Below, in pieces: positions 6,248 to 12,660 of a DNA stretch of 14,140 nucleotides. The DNA comes from Chloroflexota bacterium. GTDB taxonomy: Bacteria > Chloroflexota > Anaerolineae > Anaerolineales > DRMV01. The notes below the pieces were generated by a model, which had not been told where the DNA came from, searched no databases, and was given only the letters and a program-made list of their open reading frames with translations. The stretch is from assembly GCA_013153135.1 (NCBI GenBank), contig JAADFA010000137.1, positions 1 through 14,140 on the forward strand, read 5' to 3'. The first letter of the stretch is position 1. Every line of letters begins with the position of its first letter. A program made the translations under genes and the position numbers.

Positions 6248-7357
6248 TCAATGTCGGCGCCGGAGGAAGGGTGGCAAGATGCCCTCGTCGTCGTTTTCAT
6301 CCGGCGGCCGCACCGATGCCACGCGCGGCTCTTCGATGCGCGGCGGGGTTTGGGCTCGTTCGCGCTCGCGCTCCTGGCTCGCGCTCCAGCGTCGGGAGCC
6401 CTCGTTGCGATCGAAACCCGTAGCGACCACCGTAATGCGCAGGGTATCGCCCATATTCTCGTCGATCACCGCGCCGAAGATCATGTTGACTTCAGGATGG
6501 GCGACCGAGCGAATGATCTCCGCGGCCTCATTGACCTCGAACAGGGTGAGGTCTGGCCCGCCGGTGATGTTGAGCAGAATGCCGCGCGCGCCTTCGATGG
6601 TCACATCCAGCAGTTTGCTAGAGATCGCGGCTTCCGCGGCTTTGCGGGCCCGGTCTTCGCCCGAGGCCTCGCCCACAGCCATCAGGGCCGCGCCGCCTTC
6701 GGACATGATGGTGCGCACGTCCGCGAAGTCCAGGTTAATCAGGCCGGGCACGGTGATGAGTTCGGAGATGCCCTGAACGCCCTGACGCAACACGTCATCT
6801 ACAATGCGGAACGCGTCTTGGATGCGGGTATTACGGTCAACCACGTCCAAGAGGCGGTCGTTGGGGATCACGATCAGGGTATCGACCTCCTCTTTCAAGG
6901 CCCGGATCCCCTCCTCCGCGATGCGGCGGCGTTGGGGGCCTTCGAAGGAAAAGGGCTTGGTCACCACGCCGATGGTGAGCGCACCCTCTTCCCGGGCCAG
7001 GCGCGCGATGATGGGCGACGCCCCCGTACCCGTGCCACCGCCCATCCCCGCGGTGATGAAAACCATATCCGCGCCTTTGAGCACTTCTCGCAGCTCTTGC
7101 TGCGATTCTTCCGCAGCCTTGCGCCCGATTTCTGGTTTGCCCCCCGAGCCCAGGCCTCGGGTGAGCTTATCGCCAATGCGTACCCGAATGGACGCAAGGC
7201 TCTTGGCTAAATGTTGCGCGTCCGTGTTCACCGCGACGAATTCAACACCTTGTACCCCCTCCGAAATCATCCGATTGACGGCGTTGCACCCCCCGCCGCC
7301 CACGCCGACGACCATGATCCGAGCCGACGGCTCCGGGCTGGTATACAGGGTCTCCAT
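6248..7357 (-). CDS. ftsZ: Cell division protein FtsZ
   Basis: FtsZ is the tubulin-like GTPase that forms the cytokinetic ring. The 369-residue protein has all the expected parts. These are the N-terminal nucleotide-binding motifs (GVGGGGCNAVNRM at 18-30, NTDAQHL at 44-50), the tubulin signature GGGTGTG at 106-112, and the T7 synergy loop NLDFADV at 208-214 with the catalytic Asp210 and Asp213. A variable linker rich in Arg/Glu covers about 318-355. A conserved C-terminal peptide (GILPPFLRRR, 359-368) would dock FtsA, SepF or other partners. The start follows AGGAGG by 7 nt. The gene is alone between its own promoter and terminator, without ftsA, ftsQ or mur genes beside it. Upstream lies a divergent MEMO-family operon. 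Confidence 0.97.
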   Translation of the reverse strand: METLYTSPEPSARIMVVGVGGGGCNAVNRMISEGVQGVEFVAVNTDAQHLAKSLASIRVRIGDKLTRGLGSGGKPEIGRKAAEESQQELREVLKGADMVFITAGMGGGTGTGASPIIARLAREEGALTIGVVTKPFSFEGPQRRRIAEEGIRALKEEVDTLIVIPNDRLLDVVDRNTRIQDAFRIVDDVLRQGVQGISELITVPGLINLDFADVRTIMSEGGAALMAVGEASGEDRARKAAEAAISSKLLDVTIEGARGILLNITGGPDLTLFEVNEAAEIIRSVAHPEVNMIFGAVIDENMGDTLRITVVATGFDRNEGSRRWSASQERERERAQTPPRIEEPRVASVRPPDENDDEGILPPFLRRRH

Positions 7358-7440
7358 CCCATAACCTCCTCATTGGGCCTTTCCGGAGGCCTATCCATGG
7401 CCACACGTTCGTCCATGCCACCTTGGGCTGGTTGACCGCT

Positions 7441-7470
7441 ATTCTAACATAAAACCCGCGCCTCTGACAA
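7441..7470 (-). promoter_or_regulatory. Strong sigma-70-type promoter for ftsZ
   Basis: The minus strand reads TTGTCA (plus 7465-7470), an 18-bp spacer, then TAGAAT (plus 7441-7446). A TG one base before the -10 gives an extended -10 element (TGTTAGAAT). Five of six bases match at each hexamer. The start site would fall near 7434, giving a leader of about 75 nt. The leader contains a short hairpin (GGCCT...AGGCC, plus 7376-7391) just before the Shine-Dalgarno. Confidence 0.75.
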
Positions 7471-7533
7471 GGTTTTAAGCTCTGCCCCCGTGCCCTCGTA
7501 TTCTCTAGCGTGCTCTATCTCGCGTTTCTGTGC

Positions 7534-7560
7534 TATCCTATAAGGGAATTGGAGTACAAT
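7534..7560 (+). promoter_or_regulatory. Candidate promoter region for the MEMO-NAD kinase operon
   Basis: The 293-bp divergent gap 7358-7650 must hold a plus-strand promoter. The AT-richest stretch contains TGCTATCCT (extended -10-like, TATCCT 7534-7539), TATAAG (7539-7544) and TACAAT (7555-7560). None has a convincing -35 at 16-18 bp, so I cannot pick one. The remaining 90 bp to the start codon is GC-rich, with repeated CGCG, and has no clear hairpin. Confidence 0.35.
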
Positions 7561-7650
7561 ACCCGTACCCTGCCGAGGAAACAGCCCGGATTCGCGCGCG
7601 TCGCGCGTCCAGTTCGCTGGCGCCCTTGAGCCCCTTGCGGAGTTGGCAGT

Positions 7651-8904
7651 ATGGCCGATCTCAAACCGCTGCTGCGACCGTTGCGTTTGATCCCGTTTAC
7701 CTATCGCGATACGCCCGGCTTTCTTTTGCAAGACCCACTGCGCCTGTCGCCCCATGTGCTGTTCGTGCCCGCGGATTTGGCTCCTGTGCTCGCGCTCATG
7801 GATGGCACGCATACGCCTCAGGCCATGCGGGCCGCAATGTTGGTGCGCTACGGCGTGCCTTTGCCGCCTGAGGTGCTCGACCGCCTGATTCAGGATTTGG
7901 ATCAGGCCTACTTTCTGGAGAATGACCGCTTTCGTGCTTATCAGGCCCGACGTTTGGCTTCGTACCGCGCGGGGCCATATCGCGAGCCCAGTCATGCAGG
8001 CGAGGTCTATCCCAAAGAGCCAGAGGCCCTGCGCGCGCAAATGGACACATATTTGCGCACGGTGCTGGCTCATGAGAAGCTCGCAGGACCGGTGGTCGGC
8101 GTCGTCAGCCCACATATTGATTATGCTCGTGGGCATCGCGTGTACGCGGCTGCATGGAGTTTGGCTCGGGAGGCTCTTCAGCGCGCGGAGCGCGTCATTG
8201 TGCTCGCGACGGATCATAACGCGCCACCCGGCGCCATTACGCTTACTCGCCAGTCGTACGCGACCCCTTATGGTGTCCTGCCCACCGCGCAGGACGTGGT
8301 CGACCGTTTGGCCGCGGCCCTGGGTGAGGAGGAGGCCTTTCGCCATGAAGTGCACCACATTGGCGAACACGCGGCTGAACTTGCGCTGGTGTGGGCTCAT
8401 CATCTGCGAGACGGCCGGGCCGTGGACGTGGTGCCCATTTTGCTCGGCGGCCTAGATCACTACTTCGGTAGTGGCCGCCATCCGCGTGAGGACGTAGCCT
8501 GGAGCCGTGTGGCCGATATCCTGCGCGCTGCTGTGGACGAAAAGCCCACGGTTGTGGTCGCAGCCGTGGACCTGGCCCATGTGGGCCCCGCGTTTGGCGA
8601 CCCGGCCCCCTGGAACGACGCGGATAAGGCCCGCTTGCGCGCCGCGGATGAAACCCTGCTCGCGGCCATCCGCGCGGGCCAACCGGATGCGTTTTACGAG
8701 GCTGTTGCCGCAACGCGGGATCGCTACCGCATCTGCGGGTTTGGGCCTCTTTATATGTATTTGCGCGTGCTCGAAGGTTTGCCGACCCACATCGCGGCCT
8801 ATGAGCACGCCCCCGCGGATGATCAGTTCGGATCCGTGGTTTCCATCGCGGGCGGGGTTACGTGGGTGCCTCGGCCCGCAAGCGCTGAGGAGGAGACATC
8901 ATGA
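7651..8904 (+). CDS. MEMO1-family protein (AmmeMemoRadiSam system protein B) with an N-terminal winged-helix-like extension
   Basis: Residues about 112-405 form a complete MEMO domain, the dioxygenase-like fold. It has SHAGEVYP at 114-121, SPHIDYARG at 153-161, ATDHNAPP at 186-193, TPYGVLPT at 205-212, HHIGEHAAEL at 235-244, VDLAHVGPAFGD at 306-317 and YRICGFGP at 359-366. By eye, His155 and His189 correspond to metal-binding His49 and His81 of human MEMO1, while Cys244 corresponds to Ala309. Residues about 1-105 are an added domain (DGTHTPQAM, LDQAYFLENDRFRAY) resembling a PqqD-like or winged-helix module. I believe it occurs in other bacterial homologues. MEMO proteins are often linked to AMMECR1 and a radical SAM protein; neither is in this window. 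GGAG lies 8 nt before the ATG. The stop overlaps the NAD kinase start by 4 bp. The true substrate is unknown. Confidence 0.85.
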   Translation: MADLKPLLRPLRLIPFTYRDTPGFLLQDPLRLSPHVLFVPADLAPVLALMDGTHTPQAMRAAMLVRYGVPLPPEVLDRLIQDLDQAYFLENDRFRAYQARRLASYRAGPYREPSHAGEVYPKEPEALRAQMDTYLRTVLAHEKLAGPVVGVVSPHIDYARGHRVYAAAWSLAREALQRAERVIVLATDHNAPPGAITLTRQSYATPYGVLPTAQDVVDRLAAALGEEEAFRHEVHHIGEHAAELALVWAHHLRDGRAVDVVPILLGGLDHYFGSGRHPREDVAWSRVADILRAAVDEKPTVVVAAVDLAHVGPAFGDPAPWNDADKARLRAADETLLAAIRAGQPDAFYEAVAATRDRYRICGFGPLYMYLRVLEGLPTHIAAYEHAPADDQFGSVVSIAGGVTWVPRPASAEEETS

Positions 8905-9776
8905 CCACGTCGCCACGTCCACCGCGGCATGTGGTGGTGCTGGCCCATCCCCAGGTGGATGCGGGTCGGGACGAAGCCGCGCGGGTCGCGGCTTTTTTAC
9001 GTGCGCGCGGGGTGCATGTGCGAGTTGGTTTGCTCAACGACCCCTGGGTGCCCGATTATGTGTGTACGCAGCGCCCCGACCTTGTTATCGCCCTGGGCGG
9101 GGATGGAACCATGTTGCGGGCAGGCCACTTGGCCGCACCGTGTGGGGTGCCTGTGCTGGGCATCAATTTGGGGCGCTTCGGTTTCCTCATCGAGGTGCAG
9201 CGGGACGCGTGGCCTCAAGCTCTCGAGCGTTTGTTGCAGGGCGACTATCGCCTGGAGCGCCGCATGATGCTCCAGGTAAACTTGCACCGCGGGGAGCAGG
9301 TTTTAGGTCCGTGGGAAGTGGTCAACGAAGCGGTGGTGTGCCGCGGGCGCGCGGTTCGGCCCGTGCGTTTGTCCGCGTATGTGGATGATTTGCTGCTTGC
9401 TCGTTATGTCGCGGATGGGCTCATTATCGCTACGCCCACCGGTTCGACCGCGTACGCGCTGGCCGCAGGCGGGCCTATCCTGCCGCCTGAACTGCGTAAT
9501 ATCTTGCTCGTGCCCGTCGCGCCGCACCTCTCGGTGGACCGCGCGGTGGTCTTGGCCGAGGGTTCCTCGGTGCGCGTGGTGCCCCACGTGGACCACGAGG
9601 TGGTCTTGAGCATTGATGGCCAGGAGCCCGAGCCTTTACAGGAGGGCGATGTCATCCACATCCGCGCGGGTGAACATTCATTGCTGTTCGTTCGTTTCCA
9701 GGGCCCGGAGTACTTCTACCAGCTGCTCACCGCGTACATGCGTTCCCATCCGTTGGTGCAAAAACTCGCGACGTGA
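8901..9776 (+). CDS. nadK: NAD kinase
   Basis: NadK phosphorylates NAD to NADP, in bacteria often using ATP or polyphosphate. The 291-residue protein has the diagnostic GGDGT at 66-70 (catalytic Asp68) followed by GINLGRFGFL at 87-96. It also has the NAD-binding NEAVV at 142-146 and TPTGSTAYALAAGGP at 178-192. The C-terminal beta-sandwich region continues through APHLSVDRAVV and DGQEPEPL. Length is normal. The ATG lies inside the 4-bp overlap with the MEMO gene, preceded by GGAGGAG 5-6 nt upstream, so its translation is probably coupled. Downstream, 45 bp separate it from the DUF4349 gene, with no terminator between them. Confidence 0.96.
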   Translation: MTTSPRPPRHVVVLAHPQVDAGRDEAARVAAFLRARGVHVRVGLLNDPWVPDYVCTQRPDLVIALGGDGTMLRAGHLAAPCGVPVLGINLGRFGFLIEVQRDAWPQALERLLQGDYRLERRMMLQVNLHRGEQVLGPWEVVNEAVVCRGRAVRPVRLSAYVDDLLLARYVADGLIIATPTGSTAYALAAGGPILPPELRNILLVPVAPHLSVDRAVVLAEGSSVRVVPHVDHEVVLSIDGQEPEPLQEGDVIHIRAGEHSLLFVRFQGPEYFYQLLTAYMRSHPLVQKLAT

Positions 9777-9821
9777 CGCGCGGACGTGGGGCCTTGGAGG
9801 GAAGGATTTCGGAGGTGGACG

Positions 9822-10808
9822 ATGCGTTTCGCGTGTTCATGGTGTCAAGGCAGGACGTTGATCGTCTTCCTGGTGCTGTTCGTTTTGGGCTTCGTGGTGT
9901 TCAGCCTATTGTCGTTGCAAATGCCCGCCGCGCGCCCGCTGTTGCCTGCCGTGCCTATGGCCGCACCCTTGGAACAAATGGAGGCTGTAGAGAAAGGGAT
10001 CGTGGCTGAAGATGCGCGTGGCTTTTTGGCCCCTCAGGATGGGGTCGCGGCCGCGCCCCTGCCTCTCACCCAACGCATGGTCATCCACAACGCGTATGTC
10101 GACGCGTATGTGCGTGACCCGGCCGCGGCGCTGGAGGCCACCCAGGCATGGGTGCGCGACGCGGGCGGGTATATCGTCGAGGTCCGCGTCGATACGTCCC
10201 GTACCCAGGAAGGCACCAAGGCGCGCGCGTTTTTAGCCTTCCGTGTGCCCGCAGAGCGGCTGGAGGACGCGCTCGCGTTCATCCGCAGCCAGGCTGAGTA
10301 CACGGTCGAGCGGGTGGAAGGCCAGGATGTGACCGAAGAATACCTGGACCTGGAGGCTCGGCTGAAAGCCTTGCGAGCGGCCCAGGCGCGCCTCGAGGCG
10401 CTGCTGCAGCAAGCCAAGGACCCGCAAGACGTGCTCAGCGTCTATCGGGAGCTCATGAACCTGCAGACTGAGATCGAGCGCATCGAAGGGCGAATGCGCT
10501 TTTTGGAGCAATCGGCCGCGTATTCCAAAGTTGAGGTCACTTTCTATCCCTTGCGGGAACGCCCACGCGCGGGGCTGCAATGGGGCGATTGGAACCTGTG
10601 GGATACCGCGATCCGAGCTCTCAACGCGCTTATCGCGCTCATCCGGGCGTTGGCTCACCTGGCCGTATGGGTTCTGGTGTTCTGGCTGCCGTTGCTGTTG
10701 GCCCTGTGGCTCCTGTACCGTTGGGTGGCGAGCCCGGGGATCACTTGGCTCGCCAGGCGGCGTTCGGCCTCTGAGTCGTCTTCGGCCGATAAGCGACCCC
10801 GGGATTGA
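9822..10808 (+). CDS. DUF4349-type membrane protein with central coiled coil
   Basis: The 328-residue protein begins with a hydrophobic anchor at about 11-33, then a Pro/Ala-rich linker. The conserved part, about 84-245, opens MVIHNAYVDAYVRDPAAA and includes GGYIVEVRV and the RVPAERLEDALAFI segment. A heptad-rich helix at about 172-232 (LEARLKALRAAQARLEALL onward) forms the coiled coil. A second transmembrane segment lies at about 277-301, followed by a basic Ser-rich tail. This is the layout of DUF4349 proteins, where the conserved domain sits outside the membrane; no function is established. I chose the ATG at 9822, which has GGAGG 6 nt upstream, over a GTG at 9786 that would add 12 residues before a typical signal anchor. 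Last gene of the MEMO-nadK run. Confidence 0.8.
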   Translation: MRFACSWCQGRTLIVFLVLFVLGFVVFSLLSLQMPAARPLLPAVPMAAPLEQMEAVEKGIVAEDARGFLAPQDGVAAAPLPLTQRMVIHNAYVDAYVRDPAAALEATQAWVRDAGGYIVEVRVDTSRTQEGTKARAFLAFRVPAERLEDALAFIRSQAEYTVERVEGQDVTEEYLDLEARLKALRAAQARLEALLQQAKDPQDVLSVYRELMNLQTEIERIEGRMRFLEQSAAYSKVEVTFYPLRERPRAGLQWGDWNLWDTAIRALNALIALIRALAHLAVWVLVFWLPLLLALWLLYRWVASPGITWLARRRSASESSSADKRPRD

Positions 10809-10833
10809 GGATGGTCACAATTCCAGGCCAAGA

Positions 10834-10862
10834 CTTCCATCAAAGGGGTTTTTGGTTATAAT
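10834..10862 (+). promoter_or_regulatory. Promoter of the ferredoxin gene
   Basis: A perfect TATAAT at 10857-10862 lies 38 bp before the ferredoxin ATG. At 17-bp spacing the -35 position is CTTCCA (10834-10839), with 3 of 6 matches. The gap 10809-10900 shows no terminator for the upstream DUF4349 gene, so some read-through into the ferredoxin is possible. Confidence 0.65.
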
Positions 10863-10881
10863 GGGGATGTACTCCATCCCC
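10863..10881 (+). repeat. Inverted repeat at the ferredoxin transcription start
   Basis: GGGGATG (10863-10869) and CATCCCC (10875-10881) form a perfect 7-bp stem with a 5-base loop, starting one base after the -10 box and ending before the Shine-Dalgarno GGAGG (10890-10894). It may be an operator covering the start site, or a 5' hairpin protecting an abundant mRNA. Confidence 0.6.
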
Positions 10882-10900
10882 TCTGACGAGGAGGTCATCT

Positions 10901-11314
10901 ATGACCCACGTAATTACTCGCCTCTGCCTGCGGGACGCGGCCTGTGTTGAGGTCTGCCCGGTGGAGTGCATCGTGCCGGGCAAGCCGGTTGAGGAATGGC
11001 CTTTGTTCTACATTGACCCGGATACCTGCATCGACTGCGGTGCGTGCGTGCCTGAGTGTCCCTTTGAGGCCATCTTCCCCGAGGATGAGGTGCCCGCGCC
11101 GTATGTGGCTAAAGGCGGTGAGCGCATCAGCCTGCCCGTCTCCGAGTGCGATGGCGGTGAGCCCTACACCTACACCAACCACCACGGGGAAGAAGAATAT
11201 ATCCCCTGCACCAAAGTCCTCGAGCCTGGCGAGGAAGTGGACCTCACCCCCGATATCGAGGCCAACGCGCGCTTCTTCTCCGAGGGCCCGGGGTATTCCG
11301 CACAAGAAGAGTAG
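10901..11314 (+). CDS. Two-cluster ferredoxin (probable 7Fe type) with a long acidic tail
   Basis: This is a soluble electron carrier of 137 residues. Motif one is CLRDAACVEVCPVEC (Cys9, 15, 19, 23) and motif two is CIDCGACVPECP (Cys43, 46, 49, 53), followed by AIFPEDEVP as in Azotobacter-type 7Fe ferredoxins. By analogy, Cys19, 43, 46 and 49 hold a [4Fe-4S] cluster and Cys9, 15 and 53 a [3Fe-4S] cluster. The Cys9-Cys15 spacing is two residues shorter than in the Azotobacter protein, and the cysteine at its position 11 is missing. Residues about 66-137 form an acidic C-terminal part with two further cysteines (Cys87 and Cys107) and no motif I recognise. A clear GGAGG lies 6 nt upstream. It is monocistronic, with its own promoter and terminator. 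No dedicated redox partner is adjacent. Confidence 0.9.
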   Translation: MTHVITRLCLRDAACVEVCPVECIVPGKPVEEWPLFYIDPDTCIDCGACVPECPFEAIFPEDEVPAPYVAKGGERISLPVSECDGGEPYTYTNHHGEEEYIPCTKVLEPGEEVDLTPDIEANARFFSEGPGYSAQEE

Positions 11315-11337
11315 CCCTGTCGCAATCTCGGCCATCG

Positions 11338-11369
11338 CGCCCCCGGTCCATTAGGGCCGGGGGCGTTTT
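11338..11369 (+). terminator. Intrinsic terminator of the ferredoxin gene
   Basis: CGCCCCCGGTCC (11338-11349) pairs with GGGCCGGGGGCG (11354-11365) through 12 bp, including one G-T wobble, closing an ATTA loop. TTTT follows at 11366-11369. It lies 23 bp past the ferredoxin stop and about 23 bp before the convergent tlyA stop. The same hairpin may also slow transcription of tlyA, though the minus strand lacks a T-run. Confidence 0.85.
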
Positions 11370-11391
11370 GGGTTTAAAGGGGAAGGGAACG

Positions 11392-12216
11392 CTACCCCTC
11401 GCGCGACGCGGCAGCGCCACGACCGTGGGGCGCTTGGGCAATGGCTCGCTCGATGGCCTCATGCGGAAGCGCGCGCGAATCTGGGTAGCGCAGATGCGCG
11501 AGGAACTCCACGTTGCCTTTGGGACCGAGCAAAGGCGAGGGTATGAGCCCAAGCACGCCATAGCCTTGCTCGTGCGCTGCGTTGAGCACCTCGTGCAGCA
11601 CGCGCGCCCAGACCTTGGGGTCACGGATTACCCCTTTGCCCCGCGCGGCTTCCGCGCGGCCGGCCTCAAACTGGGGCTTGATCAGCGCGACGATGTGCGC
11701 GCCCTGGGGGTCGAACCAGCCTGGAAATACGGGCCACAGCTTGGTCAGCGAGATAAAGGACACGTCAACGGTAAGGACCTGTATCGGTTCGGGCAGCTGT
11801 TCCAAGTAACGCGCGTTTACGCCTTCCATGACGACCACGCGCGGATCCTGGCGGAGCTTCCAGTGCAATTGCCCATGCCCCACGTCGATGGCATATACCC
11901 GCGCGGCCCCGTGCTGGAGCAAGCAATCCGTAAAACCGCCGGTCGATGCGCCCACGTCGGCCGCGACTGCGCCGGCCACAGGCACATCAAAGGCCGCGAG
12001 CGCGGCCGCGAGCTTCTCGCCCCCGCGCGAAACAAAGCGTGGCCCCTGGCGCACGTCTAGAGGCGCGTCTTCGGGCAGGAGGGTGCCCGCCTTATCCACT
12101 CGCCGCGTGCCCGACCACACCTGGCCCGCGAGAATAAGTCGCCGTGCCTGAGCTCGACTTTCGGCCAGGCCGCGGCGCACCAACAGCACATCGGCCCGGA
12201 CTTTGCCCTTGGCCAT
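11392..12216 (-). CDS. tlyA: TlyA-family rRNA (cytidine-2'-O)-methyltransferase
   Basis: TlyA proteins 2'-O-methylate cytidines in 16S and/or 23S rRNA (C1409 and C1920 in mycobacteria). The 274 residues comprise an N-terminal S4 RNA-binding domain (about 6-65) and an FtsJ/RrmJ-like SAM domain. The S4-methyltransferase junction reads FVSRGGEKL at 61-69. The SAM site is DVGASTGGFTDCLL at 87-100, with IDVGHGQLHWKL at 110-121, DVSFISL at 151-157 and LIKPQFE at 178-184. A K-D-K-E catalytic set can be placed at Lys68, Asp151, Lys180 and Glu237. The old label hemolysin A should not be taken as function. The start lies 3 bp after the queF stop, with only a weak AAAGGA upstream, so it is probably coupled. 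Last gene of the ttuB-ttuA-queF-tlyA operon; the C-terminus is Ala/Arg-rich and unconserved. Confidence 0.93.
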   Translation of the reverse strand: MAKGKVRADVLLVRRGLAESRAQARRLILAGQVWSGTRRVDKAGTLLPEDAPLDVRQGPRFVSRGGEKLAAALAAFDVPVAGAVAADVGASTGGFTDCLLQHGAARVYAIDVGHGQLHWKLRQDPRVVVMEGVNARYLEQLPEPIQVLTVDVSFISLTKLWPVFPGWFDPQGAHIVALIKPQFEAGRAEAARGKGVIRDPKVWARVLHEVLNAAHEQGYGVLGLIPSPLLGPKGNVEFLAHLRYPDSRALPHEAIERAIAQAPHGRGAAASREG

Positions 12217-12219
12217 AGG

Positions 12220-12660
12220 CTAGGCACATCCTTTGACCGCGCGTTTGGCCTCGGGCGTCTTCACATGTTCGGCTTCGACAGTGATGGCAATGCCCCCACG
12301 GATGTTAAACGCGCCGGTCACTTTGATGTAATGCGGGTCCAAGGCCTTGCGCAGGTCTTCGAGCATTTGATTCACCACGTGTTCGTGGAAGACTCGCTCG
12401 TTGCGGAAGGACCAGATGTAGAGCTTGAAGGATTTCGATTCCAGAATGCGTTGATCTGGCACATATTCCACCGTAATGGTCGCGAAGTCGGGTTGGCCGG
12501 TCGCGGGGCACAACGCGGTGAACTCATCCGTAACCAGGGTGACCAAGTAATAACGTCCGGGCGCCCGGTTAGGGAAAGTTTCCAGGCGTTTGCTGGGCTG
12601 CGCCGGGCGGCCCAAGAGGGTAAGATCTTTGAGATCTTCGGGTTGCGTCATGTACGTCAT
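12220..12660 (-). CDS. queF: preQ1 synthase (NADPH-dependent 7-cyano-7-deazaguanine reductase), short type
   Basis: QueF reduces preQ0 to preQ1 with NADPH, a late step towards queuosine in the tRNA wobble position. It has the tunnelling (T-)fold. The 146-residue protein matches the short, single-domain QueF of Bacillus. It has the catalytic Cys51 in FTALCPATGQPDFA, Asp58, the family signature ESKSFKLYIWSFRNE at 74-88, and His92/Glu93 in VFHEH. The spacing of Cys51, Asp58, His92 and Glu93 equals Cys55, Asp62, His96 and Glu97 of B. subtilis QueF. I chose the ATG at 12660, which has GGAGG 6 nt upstream and a 4-bp overlap with ttuA, rather than upstream codons that would add 34 residues inside ttuA. 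No other queuosine gene is in the window. Confidence 0.95.
   Translation of the reverse strand: MTYMTQPEDLKDLTLLGRPAQPSKRLETFPNRAPGRYYLVTLVTDEFTALCPATGQPDFATITVEYVPDQRILESKSFKLYIWSFRNERVFHEHVVNQMLEDLRKALDPHYIKVTGAFNIRGGIAITVEAEHVKTPEAKRAVKGCA

Noticed and set aside
6251..7210. 319-codon open frame on the plus strand opposite ftsZ
   Set aside because: Antisense shadow of a complete ftsZ; no domain pattern is recognisable and there is no ribosome-binding site.
7444..8403. 319-codon minus-strand open frame across the MEMO gene and its promoter region
   Set aside because: It runs through the ftsZ promoter and the MEMO coding region, has no recognisable motif, and the plus-strand MEMO domain is intact.
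8507..9388. 293-codon plus-strand open frame across the MEMO/nadK junction
   Set aside because: Out of frame with both genes, Trp/Cys/Arg-rich and motif-free; it exists because GC-rich DNA has few stops.
9786..9821. Upstream GTG start for the DUF4349 gene
   Set aside because: The ATG at 9822 has GGAGG at the right distance and puts the membrane anchor at the N-terminus; the extra 12 residues look like translated leader.
11368..12060. 230-codon plus-strand open frame after the ferredoxin
   Set aside because: Antisense to tlyA, which keeps its S4 and FtsJ-type motifs. It starts at the ferredoxin terminator without a ribosome-binding site.
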